Shown piece after piece: positions 15,839 through 24,018 of a DNA stretch of 35,352 nucleotides (its first letter is position 1; every line of letters starts with the position of its first letter). The position numbers and the translations under genes were made by a program. Origin of the DNA: Candidatus Poribacteria bacterium (lineage in GTDB: Bacteria; Poribacteria; WGA-4E; WGA-3G). The stretch lies in NCBI GenBank assembly GCA_003635195.1, contig PYIY01000209.1, forward strand, positions 1-35,352, written 5' to 3'. Under the pieces are notes generated by a model. The model was not told the DNA's origin and did not search any database. It saw only the letters and a list, made by a program, of their open reading frames with translations.

Positions 15839-16996
15839 ATGAAAAAGAAACGCAAACAGAAGCAACGTCGTAGAACGTATAAATATCAGATTCGCGAACA
15901 CCCGCAGAATATGCGTCTTGGCAACATGCTTGACGACTTGTGTGATGTCCATAATCACTTTCTCAAACTTGAGAACCGATACTATCGTAGATACGGTAAG
16001 TATGCCGGACGTTATCGTTTGCAGCCACATCTGACGAAGTTGCTTGAACGCACCCATAAGCATTGGACATGGATACCCCGCGACACTCTTGATGCTGTGA
16101 TTATTCGTATCCATCTTTCCTTTGAAAACTTCTTTGATGTTCCTGGATTCGGTCGTCCGAAACATAAGAAGCGTGGTAAATATCGTTCTGCGAAGTTTCA
16201 ATCCGCTTACCTTCTTGAGGAAGGTCGTGTCCGCATCTCTTTTAAAGAATGGGATGAACCTTCGCAATCTTTTAAGTTCAATAAACGCTGGTTTTCTTTC
16301 CATCAGCATCGTGATTGGAAAGGTAATGTTCGCTATCTCCAAATCCTTCGCGATGCTGTCGGCACCTATTGGCTCTATGTTGTTACAGATGATATCTCTA
16401 AAGAGGTCTTACCCGCAACAGGTGAAAGCGTTGGGGCAGACTTCGGTATGAAAGACGCATTTTTAACACTTTCTACAGGCGAGAAGATACAATCGCCACA
16501 ATTCTTGAAACAGTCCTTGAAAGAACTTCGGTCTCTTAACAAAGCATTCAGTCGTAAGGTTGTAGGGTCTAACAATTGGTGGCGTTGTCTCCGTCAACTC
16601 GCAAGACGCTATCGGCATATCTCCAACCAACGCAAAGATTGGCATTGGAAACTTGCCACAGACTTATGCCGAAGGTTTGACGCGATTGCTACTGAGAAAC
16701 TCAACCTTAGAGGTATGAAGCGTCTCTGGGGACGCAAAGTCTCCGACCTTTCCTTTGGGCAGTTTGTTGAGATATTGAAGTTTAAGTGTTTCAAACATAA
16801 TCGTGAGTTCCTTCAAACTGGACAATGGACCCCTACAACAAAACCTTGTTCGGATTGTGGGCATCACAACAAAGACCTTTCTCTTTCTGATAGGCAGTGG
16901 ACATGTCCTGAATGTGGTTCGCATCACGATAGAGACATCAACGCTGCTATCAATATCTTGAGGGCTGCTCGTGGTCCCTCTGTGGAGCAGATGTAA
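15839..16996 (+). CDS. tnpB: TnpB, RNA-guided nuclease of IS200/IS605 elements
   Basis: 385 aa. TnpB is the small RuvC nuclease ancestral to Cas12 that cuts DNA next to a short motif using an omega-RNA copied from the element's right end. The three RuvC residues are in place: D201 (VGADFGMKDAFLTL), E286 (IATEKLNLRGM) and D364/D366 (HHDRDINAAINIL). The zinc finger has C337, C340, C356 and C359. The Lys/Arg-rich N-terminus and the wedge-type beta region before residue 200 look complete, so the nuclease is probably active. The SD before the ATG is weak. The protein ends 40 bp before the right-end hairpin, as expected when the omega-RNA overlaps the gene's 3' end. Confidence 0.92.
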   Translation: MKKKRKQKQRRRTYKYQIREHPQNMRLGNMLDDLCDVHNHFLKLENRYYRRYGKYAGRYRLQPHLTKLLERTHKHWTWIPRDTLDAVIIRIHLSFENFFDVPGFGRPKHKKRGKYRSAKFQSAYLLEEGRVRISFKEWDEPSQSFKFNKRWFSFHQHRDWKGNVRYLQILRDAVGTYWLYVVTDDISKEVLPATGESVGADFGMKDAFLTLSTGEKIQSPQFLKQSLKELRSLNKAFSRKVVGSNNWWRCLRQLARRYRHISNQRKDWHWKLATDLCRRFDAIATEKLNLRGMKRLWGRKVSDLSFGQFVEILKFKCFKHNREFLQTGQWTPTTKPCSDCGHHNKDLSLSDRQWTCPECGSHHDRDINAAINILRAARGPSVEQM

Positions 16997-17062
16997 GACG
17001 CTTCTTCGGAAACGCGAACTGCTATGAAGCACAAGCCCCTGCCTTTAGGCAGTGGGTGCCTT
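16900..17062 (+). ncRNA. Probable omega-RNA (reRNA) scaffold of the TnpB element
   Basis: In this family the guide RNA comprises the last part of tnpB, the right-end hairpin and then about 16-20 nt of flanking sequence as guide. Here the hairpin at 17036-17056 with its TTTA loop follows the tnpB stop by about 40 bp. The 5' limit is only an estimate from known family lengths. The guide would begin near 17063-17066, in the flank leading to the recombinase gene. Confidence 0.5.
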
Positions 17063-17163
17063 GACACAACTGCAAATTACAACATTGAATTTTAAACTTC
17101 ATCGACCGTATCAAAGAAGGGAAGCAGATCGCTTTTCTCGCAGCATCTACATATTTGCATATT

Positions 17164-17949
17164 CTACTGATAAGGATCATTTTTGATTGACAGGTGCTTT
17201 TGCGCTTCTGTAGGGTGTTGAATAGGTTGTTCTGATCCCTCTTTCTGAAGGAGTTGAGCGACATCATAACCCCTACGCAGCAATTCAATCAAAATTTCGT
17301 CATCCGAGGCATCATTGACCGAACTTAACGTTTTCGCACTTACGTTAAGTTCAGAATGAATCGACATCGCCTCCGATGCATCCCGGACGCTGGCGTAATT
17401 AACACCCAAGTACCGCTGGGTTGTCACCACACTCTTATGCCCTAACATCTCCTGCACGGCATAAATATCGTTCGTCTGCTCATATAGACGCTGCGCGTAA
17501 GACTTCCGTAGAGAATGTGTGCCGAGTTTCCCATTTAAACCCGCCGTCTCAAATGCTTGTTTAAGCGCATTATGCGCTGCTATTCTCGTCATTGGTTGCG
17601 AGCCTTGCCCTTTTCGTGACGGAAACAGCGGACGCTTCGCATCAAGACACTCATATAACTCGCTATGCCAAGCAACAAGTGCCTCAATTGCTTGTCTACC
17701 ATCTATATTTACAGGCACAGCTCTTGATACCTCACCGCCTTTTACAATGTTTCGATCAAACAGCAAATCCTTGACAGGTGTCCCATTCTGCCAGACATCA
17801 TCTACTTTCAGGGCGATCAACTCGCTAATCCGTCCGCCGACGGATACGCCTAACATAAACAAACTCCGATTCCGAATAGCAAACGTACCACCAAACGCTT
17901 CCGATACTTTTAGGATTTCAGCATTATCTAATGGTCTTGTGCCTTTCAT
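17164..17949 (-). CDS. Tyrosine recombinase consisting of the catalytic domain
   Basis: 261 aa. The full catalytic set is present: R40 (VGGRISEL), K70 (IVKGGE), H145 and R148 (THSLRKSYA), H171 (LGHKS) and nucleophile Y180 (TQRYLGV). Xer-type recombinases and integrases normally have a SAM-like core-binding domain of about 100 residues before this; here the protein starts directly at the catalytic domain. About 70 extra residues follow the nucleophile and are rich in acidic and polar residues. An AAGGAG SD lies 8 nt before the ATG, so the short N-terminus looks genuine. It may act with a partner or recognise short sites. The IS200/IS605 element lies just downstream. Confidence 0.88.
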   Translation of the reverse strand: MKGTRPLDNAEILKVSEAFGGTFAIRNRSLFMLGVSVGGRISELIALKVDDVWQNGTPVKDLLFDRNIVKGGEVSRAVPVNIDGRQAIEALVAWHSELYECLDAKRPLFPSRKGQGSQPMTRIAAHNALKQAFETAGLNGKLGTHSLRKSYAQRLYEQTNDIYAVQEMLGHKSVVTTQRYLGVNYASVRDASEAMSIHSELNVSAKTLSSVNDASDDEILIELLRRGYDVAQLLQKEGSEQPIQHPTEAQKHLSIKNDPYQ

Positions 17950-18036
17950 ACAAGAAACTCCTTGTTTTTATACCTACATACATTAATAAAACGAAATAAA
18001 AACTGTGTCGGTTTCTAAATCCCATCCAGATGTGTA

Positions 18037-19452
18037 TTAAAGCGAAGTGGATCTTCTCTCTGATGGCGTTGTGCAAAGTTCACATACTAATTGCTCCAAG
18101 ATGCACGTAGCGTCTGAGGTGCTCGTCTTCAATTGCGCATCTGCTTCTAAGCTTTTTTCGAGGGCAGTGACCAACTCATCAACCGTAAAAGCGTTGAGCG
18201 TCTGAAAGATTTTGTAAGCGACATAAGGATTCTGCTTCAGAATATTATGCGTAGCCGTTTTAGGTAAGGCACTTCCTGTCTCTTCAGCAAGTGGCTGAAA
18301 TATATTTTCTGTAAAATCACGAAATGGCATTCGGCTGTGGACGTTTCGGAGCTCCTTTCTTTCAGCGATTAACTTCGCTTGGAGCGCAAACCGGAATTGG
18401 CGGGCGATTGTTGAGTGGACTGCGATAGGTTTCTGACCGCTTGCTAACACTTCATGAAGACTCTTCAACGCTTGTCCGATTGCGCGTTTTCCGATCGCAT
18501 CAGTAAGATCGAAAATGCTGTCAAATGTATTCTGTGTCACCATGTTCCGGACATCTTGCTCGTCAATTTGGGGCTTGTCGCCAACAAAGTTGACTATTTT
18601 GTTGATCGCTTCAGCAACAGTGTGCATATCACCGCCAGTTCGAGTCCGTAGGAGAGAGAACGCCCGGGGTGTAATCTGCTTACCATATTCATTAAATTTG
18701 TCCGAGACCTTTTTATAGAGCGGGTCCCGGTTCACCGACGGGCCAGCCTCGACGGGGTCGAAAGACCGGTAGCGTCCGACAGTTTCAATGGCTTTAACAA
18801 CTCTGTTCCGCTCGTTCACAGGTCCCTGTACCGTAAATATCAGAACGCTATTTTGGGGTAGATCACCTTGAAGCCACTCAAGCAGGACGGCTATGTCGCC
18901 GGTATCATCGACTTCCGTAGCGTATGTATCAAGTTGTTGGGCAATATCAGGTAAACGTTCCAGAAAACCGCGTTCTTCATCGGTGAGTTTCGTTCCCAAT
19001 TCATCAATGAGCGAATCAACGGCATTTGTGTAGTTGAAATGATTCTCTGCGATCTGTTGCGGATTCACATCTAACAGTTTTGCCAATGTAGAGATAGATT
19101 TTTGCGGATCTGTAATTTCAATCTTGAATGCATTTCGGATGATTGTTATCGGTGTTGTACGTTGCTGAACCTTAAAGAAAGGTGCATCTCGGACAACCAA
19201 GACTCTCCAATCTGACATGACTGGATAGAGATCCGCTTGACTGAGAATTTCTCGAATTGTTATATTATCATCCTCTAAAAAAGCGAGATTGAAATCGCGC
19301 GTATCAGGTGTAAGCAAATGATCAATCATCTGTTTGAGGGTTCCCTCAATGAGAAAATTTTCCTCACCACAGAGCAGATACACCGGGAAAACTTTATTAT
19401 TTTGGATTTCTTTGAGGATACTTGGAGGTGGATTTGTAGGTTTTTGCTTCAT
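18037..19452 (-). CDS. holA: DNA polymerase III delta subunit with a large internal insertion
   Basis: 471 aa from ATG 19452, which has an AAAGGAA SD. The frame runs to 19803 but would bury the fmdB gene. HolA opens and loads the sliding clamp within the clamp loader. The fold begins with VFPVYLLCGEENFLIEGTLKQMI, then FNLAFLEDD, DWRVLVVRDAPFF, SVLIFTVQG, and later domain II/III helices (LLRTRTGGDMHTVAEAINKI, IFDLTDAIGKR). Usual length is about 330-350 aa. The excess is an insertion at about residues 95-185 between two core strands, rich in Asp, Glu and Thr. The C-terminal collar helices are present. Confidence 0.85.
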   Translation of the reverse strand: MKQKPTNPPPSILKEIQNNKVFPVYLLCGEENFLIEGTLKQMIDHLLTPDTRDFNLAFLEDDNITIREILSQADLYPVMSDWRVLVVRDAPFFKVQQRTTPITIIRNAFKIEITDPQKSISTLAKLLDVNPQQIAENHFNYTNAVDSLIDELGTKLTDEERGFLERLPDIAQQLDTYATEVDDTGDIAVLLEWLQGDLPQNSVLIFTVQGPVNERNRVVKAIETVGRYRSFDPVEAGPSVNRDPLYKKVSDKFNEYGKQITPRAFSLLRTRTGGDMHTVAEAINKIVNFVGDKPQIDEQDVRNMVTQNTFDSIFDLTDAIGKRAIGQALKSLHEVLASGQKPIAVHSTIARQFRFALQAKLIAERKELRNVHSRMPFRDFTENIFQPLAEETGSALPKTATHNILKQNPYVAYKIFQTLNAFTVDELVTALEKSLEADAQLKTSTSDATCILEQLVCELCTTPSERRSTSL

Positions 19453-19511
19453 CAAAAGTTCCTTTAGGTAGGGTTTTAGAAAGGGATACCGACTACAATG
19501 TGCATAAGGAT

Positions 19512-19538
19512 CTATAGGGCAATAAACAACCCCTATAG
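19512..19538. repeat. 8-bp stem palindrome between holA and fmdB
   Basis: CTATAGGG and CCCTATAG form a perfect stem with an 11-nt loop (CAATAAACAAC), 60 bp upstream of holA. It could end fmdB transcription or be one of the short dispersed repeats. Confidence 0.45.
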
Positions 19539-19627
19539 CACACAAACATCGGTTTGTTGTGATTAATTCTCTACAGGTCAAATGGTTTAGGATAGGATTA
19601 GAGCAAACTGCCACCAGTTGGAATCGC

Positions 19628-19813
19628 TCAGGTGGCGTTATCGCTGGTAGACTCTTTTTGAGTCCCCGCAGTAGCGAACGCGGAAAAGCGTTTCTTGGTG
19701 TTCTGCGCACCACAACTTGGACATTTCGGGAGTTTGTTGTTGGTATCACTTGCGCGTTTAAGCACTTCAAATTCAGTTGCACATTCACTACAATGGTATT
19801 CAAAAATTGGCAT
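19628..19813 (-). CDS. FmdB-family zinc-ribbon protein
   Basis: 61 aa. MPIFEYHCSECATEFEVL and KCPSCGAQNTKKRFSAF give the C-x2-C ... C-x2-C zinc ribbon of the FmdB/CxxC_CXXC_SSSS family, whose members are small putative regulators often linked to amide or one-carbon metabolism. An AGGA SD lies just upstream and overlaps the stop of the large secreted-protein gene, which ends 9 bp before this ATG, so the two are probably translationally coupled. The exact function is unknown. Confidence 0.88.
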   Translation of the reverse strand: MPIFEYHCSECATEFEVLKRASDTNNKLPKCPSCGAQNTKKRFSAFATAGTQKESTSDNAT

Positions 19814-19822
19814 CGTTTTCCT

Positions 19823-22273
19823 CTAAGCCGCGACAGGCTTAATGATTACCTTCACCTTTGTTCCTTTAGGAGGAATCACATCGGTATTGACACGATACGT
19901 CCGATCGTCGGTGCCGGTAGGCAAGGGATGATTGAAAAGGGAATCTGGATCGCGATAGACAGCGATAATATTATGAAAGAGTTGTGCAGTAAATTGGTCG
20001 TTCTCTGTAAGTCTGCCACCCGTGAAAACCCATGATGTTTCTTGCATCGGCTGCTCTGTGAAAGCGTTCCACACCAACTCGCGCGCGCGGCGTGAAATTA
20101 CTTCCTCGCCTTGGCTCCATTCGACTCTGATTTCAACAGATGCCCCTATTGGCACGCGTGGATCCCCTTCAACAGCAAGATTCCTACCGGGTTCTAATTC
20201 CAAGGCAGCGAGCGCCATAAGCATATGAACCGGTTCGGCATCAATTATCAGAATGCTTTCATGTGTTTTGCCGAGTTTGCCGCACGCAAAGAATTCAATA
20301 TTAGCATCACCGCCGACAATGTTAATTTCACCCGGCACTGTTACTTCACGTTTATTGGTATCCAAAATGACATTGCCGAGTTGGTGAACATTCTCGCTAA
20401 TCTTCTGCGGTTTCATCTGTAGTGTATCCGCCGCCGCAGTGGATTGTGGATAGACGGTGAGTTTTTCCGAAGCAGAATTGTCACTTTCATCTGCATCTGT
20501 GATGTCCAGGCGTGCAACAAGTTCTATCTCACCTTCGGTCTTAGGTGCCCAGTCCGCTGAAACAACAGTCTCCCCCAATTGAGGCGTCCAAAGCACCTCG
20601 GCTGTGGTGACCTTTTCATCACCTACATAAAAATCTACATTAAGGATCCCATCAAAAGGCGTTCCTGTATTGCGGAGGGTCGCACTGAGACGAACAGCCT
20701 CGCCGACGCGCGGAGAAGGTGGTGAAAACCGGAGACTTCGGGGGACTATCCCAATATTCGGTTCCGTTGGACCAGCGAGGGCATGACTCAAGGACATCAC
20801 GGCAAAACATGTTGATAAAAAATCGCTCTCAGATCCACGCCATCTCCCGTCAGGTTCTTGTTGAGCAACCATCATTTGTGAAATCTCAGCGTACCAATCA
20901 TAGCCAGCAAGTGTGCTCACGGTTGGGGGAATGTCACAGAACCGTTGCAACGAAAGTAGATAATAGTAGAGCCATGAGTTAGAACCGGGGTTCCGAGTCA
21001 AAGTCCAGTGCTTCTTCACCCATGTCATACCTTTCTGGATTTGTGGGTCCTCGACGGGTACACCACACGCGCGAAGTGCCCACAATCCGGTTGCGGTCAT
21101 ACTCCCGTAGACCCCGATCGCCCACGGTGAACCGTCGTCAACCAAATTATAGAGCCATCCGCCTGTTTCCGTTTGGTTTCGGCGAATCCACTGCTCGGCG
21201 CGTGCCCACGCATCTTGTGGAATATCAAGTCCCCACTGCTTCGCAGCATAGAGCGCGTAGATCACCATGTTCATGTGTGCGCCGTCCGCACTAAAACCGT
21301 ACCCCCAGCCACCATCATCTCTCGGATCCGCGAACTCACTACCGCGAATAGGGAGCTGTTTTTTGATTAATTGGTTCACAGCAAATTGGGTGCGGTCTCT
21401 GTACGCTTCGTCTTGGATTGCTACCAAGACTGGCACAATTACCGCGTATTGGTAAACGGCGAATTCATTCCAATTCTGCGCCAATAGAAACTCTACACCT
21501 TCCTTAACTGATGGATGCGAAGGTGTGTGTCCCGTCGCAAGCAAGGTTTGCAACGCCAGTGCCGTCTCCTGCGTTTGATCTTCACCGAAATTCCATACAG
21601 GAGCCGGAACGAAGTTTTCAGCAAGTCCTTTCAGACTCGCCTGACAGGTAATGCAGATTAAAATGAGCTGGTTTTCAGTACCACATTGTAAACAGGTCCG
21701 ACTATGTTTCCCCTGCTGTGCCACTATCCAATCAACGCCTTTTGTTATGGCGTTCTGGATTTGTTCGGACGTGACAGATGGAAAGGTCCGCGTTTGGGCG
21801 ACAAGTGCTGCATGCGTAACGTTATTTCCTCTATCTGATTCTTCAATATACTGAGTTCCTAAAGGATTGACAACAGCGTAAATTTCCGTCTTACCGGGGG
21901 GTGGCTGCCATTGTGCTTTCACCCTGCCGGCCTCTTTAGGTTTCAGTTCGATGATGACATCCTTACAGACGATTTGGAGCGGTTGCGTCGCTGGATCTCC
22001 CTCGTACAACTCAACGACAAGATCCTCGTTCATCGTCGGGGTGCCATCGCCAATATTTTTCACCTCAACCCAGATGGTAATCTCTTCCCCTTCAACTGGT
22101 GTCGGGTTAGAGAAGGTAATACTGTTCGTATCAACACGGAAATCCGGTAGCTGAGCGAATCCACTCGTGGTGCACAATCCAACAACAAAAATTCCTATTA
22201 CCAATTTTAACAGGAGGTTTTGGCAACCTATAGGCTGTTTCAAAAGGTGATACTTAATCATAATCCACCCCAT
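19823..22273 (-). CDS. Large secreted CARDB/alpha-alpha toroid/CARDB/YdjY-like protein
   Basis: 816 aa; the ATG at 22261 (residue 5, after a GGGGTGG) is an alternative start. A signal peptide ends near residue 40 (SGFAQ). In order: a CARDB-type Ig domain (about 43-155); a prenyltransferase/squalene-cyclase-like alpha-alpha toroid (about 165-500) with QW-like repeats (GGWGYGFSADG, GGWLYNLVDDG, DGRWRG); a four-cysteine ribbon embedded in it (C194, C197, C207, C210); a second CARDB domain (about 505-608); and a C-terminal YdjY-like domain (about 625-815, with GKTHESILIIDAEPVHMLMAL). The toroid has no DxDD or DCTAE cyclase motif, so a binding or scaffold role outside the cytoplasm is more likely than terpene cyclisation. 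Confidence 0.8.
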   Translation of the reverse strand: MGWIMIKYHLLKQPIGCQNLLLKLVIGIFVVGLCTTSGFAQLPDFRVDTNSITFSNPTPVEGEEITIWVEVKNIGDGTPTMNEDLVVELYEGDPATQPLQIVCKDVIIELKPKEAGRVKAQWQPPPGKTEIYAVVNPLGTQYIEESDRGNNVTHAALVAQTRTFPSVTSEQIQNAITKGVDWIVAQQGKHSRTCLQCGTENQLILICITCQASLKGLAENFVPAPVWNFGEDQTQETALALQTLLATGHTPSHPSVKEGVEFLLAQNWNEFAVYQYAVIVPVLVAIQDEAYRDRTQFAVNQLIKKQLPIRGSEFADPRDDGGWGYGFSADGAHMNMVIYALYAAKQWGLDIPQDAWARAEQWIRRNQTETGGWLYNLVDDGSPWAIGVYGSMTATGLWALRACGVPVEDPQIQKGMTWVKKHWTLTRNPGSNSWLYYYLLSLQRFCDIPPTVSTLAGYDWYAEISQMMVAQQEPDGRWRGSESDFLSTCFAVMSLSHALAGPTEPNIGIVPRSLRFSPPSPRVGEAVRLSATLRNTGTPFDGILNVDFYVGDEKVTTAEVLWTPQLGETVVSADWAPKTEGEIELVARLDITDADESDNSASEKLTVYPQSTAAADTLQMKPQKISENVHQLGNVILDTNKREVTVPGEINIVGGDANIEFFACGKLGKTHESILIIDAEPVHMLMALAALELEPGRNLAVEGDPRVPIGASVEIRVEWSQGEEVISRRARELVWNAFTEQPMQETSWVFTGGRLTENDQFTAQLFHNIIAVYRDPDSLFNHPLPTGTDDRTYRVNTDVIPPKGTKVKVIIKPVAA

Positions 22274-22357
22274 ATTTATCTATCAAAAAAGTTGTAATCA
22301 TGCTCGCGAGTGGCTCCACAAAACGAACGTGGCGACACAACCCGTGATGGTTCCGAG

Positions 22358-23326
22358 TTAGTTTCCTTCCCAAAATCCGACCGAAACCGAAGAAGGTTGC
22401 GGAATAGGATTTGCGAAAAGTTTCGTCCCATTTGTAGCGTACTTACTGACTTCGCCTGTGAATGTTGCCCCGAGCATGTCCGCGACCCAAATACCGTTAT
22501 CTGAAGGGGAGAGACTTATCCCGACAACAGCCATACCGGCGGGAAATTCATTCATTTTCGTCCCGTCTGCTGATAAATTTAGCAGCATTGACTGTTCTGA
22601 AACCACCCATACACTACCATTCTTAGGATTGACGCGCGGAGAGACCGGACTGGTGATCGTAAGTTTTACAAGTTCTTGACCCGTTGGTGAAATCCGCATG
22701 AGTGCGTTAAATTGGCTGTCAGCGACCCAAGCATTTCCCTCATAGTCAACAGCAACACCACCCTTAGGTTCTTGCATTGTCGGACCGGTTGCAATTTGAG
22801 TACCGTTTGCGTCGTAACGATTGATGGGACCGCGCGCATCCGCTATCCAGACACTGCCATCCTTCGGATTCACAGCGACATTGAATCTACCGGTCTCTAC
22901 GTTGGGAGGCCCCCCTGGTGGGACGACTTGCGCGAGAATTTGTTTTCCGTCGCTTGACAACTTCGACACTCCGTCTAACCATGCCACCCAGACAGTGCCG
23001 TCTGCTGGATTTACAGAGATCATATTCGGGCGTTTAATATCCGGTGCTTTTATGAATGGTTCATCTGGGGGCTGGGCTGCTTGATCGTACCTGAAGACAG
23101 CATTTGATGCCGAAATAGCGATCCAGGCAACACCATTGGTAGGGTTCACTTCCGCAGCACTCGCTTGCGCCAGATTCGGAATAACCGTCGGATCAGCGTT
23201 GCCATTCGCGTGCAATTTGTAAACTGTATCGCCACCACTTACAACCCAACATTCACCGTTATATTGCCCGTAACTGGTAGCAACACACATCACAAAGAGC
23301 ATCACTACCCAAAACATATTTTTCAT
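22358..23326 (-). CDS. Secreted NHL/SMP-30-like beta-propeller protein
   Basis: 322 aa. Signal peptide MKNMFWVVMLFVMCVATSYG. The rest is a propeller of about six blades with the repeated wording VNPxDGTVWVA/VNPKDGSVWIAD/VDYEGNAWVAD/VNPKNGSVWVVS, each followed by a strand naming a variable part such as RYDANGTQI or KLSSDGKQI. Such proteins are exported or periplasmic binding or lactonase-like proteins; no metal-binding or catalytic residues stand out. A GGAGAG SD precedes the ATG. It lies 84 bp upstream of the toroid protein on the same strand, so they may form one unit. Confidence 0.82.
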   Translation of the reverse strand: MKNMFWVVMLFVMCVATSYGQYNGECWVVSGGDTVYKLHANGNADPTVIPNLAQASAAEVNPTNGVAWIAISASNAVFRYDQAAQPPDEPFIKAPDIKRPNMISVNPADGTVWVAWLDGVSKLSSDGKQILAQVVPPGGPPNVETGRFNVAVNPKDGSVWIADARGPINRYDANGTQIATGPTMQEPKGGVAVDYEGNAWVADSQFNALMRISPTGQELVKLTITSPVSPRVNPKNGSVWVVSEQSMLLNLSADGTKMNEFPAGMAVVGISLSPSDNGIWVADMLGATFTGEVSKYATNGTKLFANPIPQPSSVSVGFWEGN

Positions 23327-23396
23327 AACGTGTCTCTCCTGTTTTGTCCTATACTTTTGTTTGACTTAAAGCTTATCATCCTCTTCATTTTCAAAA

Positions 23397-23807
23397 CTCC
23401 AGTCTTTAGACTGGAGATGTAGAAAATGCCTAAGTTTTCTCTTGATAAAAAATGCCAGAGATGTTAGAATATACATTAGCGTTCGGCATTGGTTGGAATT
23501 GATGTAGCGTCAGACGACTCGGCATTGAGACAATTCCGTAAAAGCCTCACACGACTCAAAAATGCTAAAGCCTTTTCGGGCATCTGCTGCACGTTCAGGG
23601 AAAGACACTTAAAGGTGCATCCCGCTAAAAATCACGTGTCACATAATTTAGGCTGACTCTTTTAAAGTCACAAGGTTGGGACATCAACCTTTGGAGTAGA
23701 AGGTGTCAGACTTGCAATTGCAAGCAATCTTTGTTGATACCACAATCTCACGCAAAGTGCAGAATTCAAAGAATCTCTGTGCTTTAGCACAGAAGAGTAT
23801 GTCAAGG
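23397..23807 (+). mobile_element. IS200/IS605-like relic without tnpB
   Basis: The left hairpin CTCCAGTC-TTTA-GACTGGAG (23397-23416) and the right hairpin TCTGTGC-TTTA-GCACAGA (23776-23793), followed by GAGTATGTCAAGG, share the TTTA loop seen at the ends of the tnpB element at 15658-17066. The interior has no intact gene. Its closing sequence (AAGAATC, stem, AGTATGTCAA) has the look of IS605-type right ends. It accounts for much of the 692-bp gap between the propeller gene and the metal-efflux locus. Confidence 0.55.
23640..23805 (+). ncRNA. Structured, possibly omega-RNA-like tail of the relic
   Basis: Successive stems lie in this stretch: TGACT/AGTCA (about 23653-23670), AAGGTTG/CAACCTT (23672-23691), the 14-bp palindrome CTTGCAATTGCAAG (23711-23724) and the final TTTA-loop hairpin (23776-23793). 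A chain of stems ending in the right-end hairpin is the layout of omega-RNAs. Expression is not shown by the sequence, and it could be a dead remnant. Confidence 0.4.
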
Positions 23808-23937
23808 AATAGCGTCCATTTTTTAAATGTTAGCATATTTCTGTGTAATTTTCAAGGAATTTGTACATCCAACTAATATCTATAAGATACCAAAAGTGCT
23901 GTCAAATTTGATTTGATTCAATTCTACACGGTTTTTC

Positions 23938-23967
23938 TTGACTTTTTTCGGGAAACCCTGCTATACT
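23938..23967 (+). promoter_or_regulatory. Promoter of the metal-efflux locus leader gene
   Basis: TTGACT (23938-23943), an 18-bp spacer and TATACT (23962-23967) precede the ATG at 24019 by about 50 bp, giving a short leader. Confidence 0.65.
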
Positions 23968-24018
23968 TAGTAAAAAGCATTTGAACGTGTGTGAATTTCG
24001 CTTTCAGGAGACGAGAGG

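Larger units (their letters stand above)
15658..17066 (+). mobile_element. IS200/IS605-type element with tnpB only
   Basis: The element is delimited by a left hairpin at 15658-15699 (outer arms CGGGCA/TGCCCG, inner arms CCCCA/TGGGG, CTTTAG in the loop) and a right hairpin at 17036-17056 (CCC-CTGCC, TTTA, GGCAG-T-GGG). It carries tnpB and no tnpA (Y1 transposase), so it depends on a transposase in trans if it moves at all. IS200/IS605 ends are subterminal hairpins rather than inverted repeats. The exact cleavage points are not certain; the right end is placed near the TTGAC at 17061-17065. Confidence 0.7.

Noticed and set aside
19453..19803. N-terminal extension of about 117 residues on holA
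   Set aside because: It overlaps fmdB in another frame and does not resemble HolA. The ATG at 19452 has an SD and the family-typical N-terminus.
19559..22154. Many plus-strand frames opposite the toroid protein
   Set aside because: Low-complexity antisense translations without family features or ribosome binding sites.
20719..22273. Terpene/squalene cyclase activity for the toroid protein
   Set aside because: The toroid has QW-like repeats, but no DxDD or DCTAE motif, and the protein is exported and flanked by CARDB domains.
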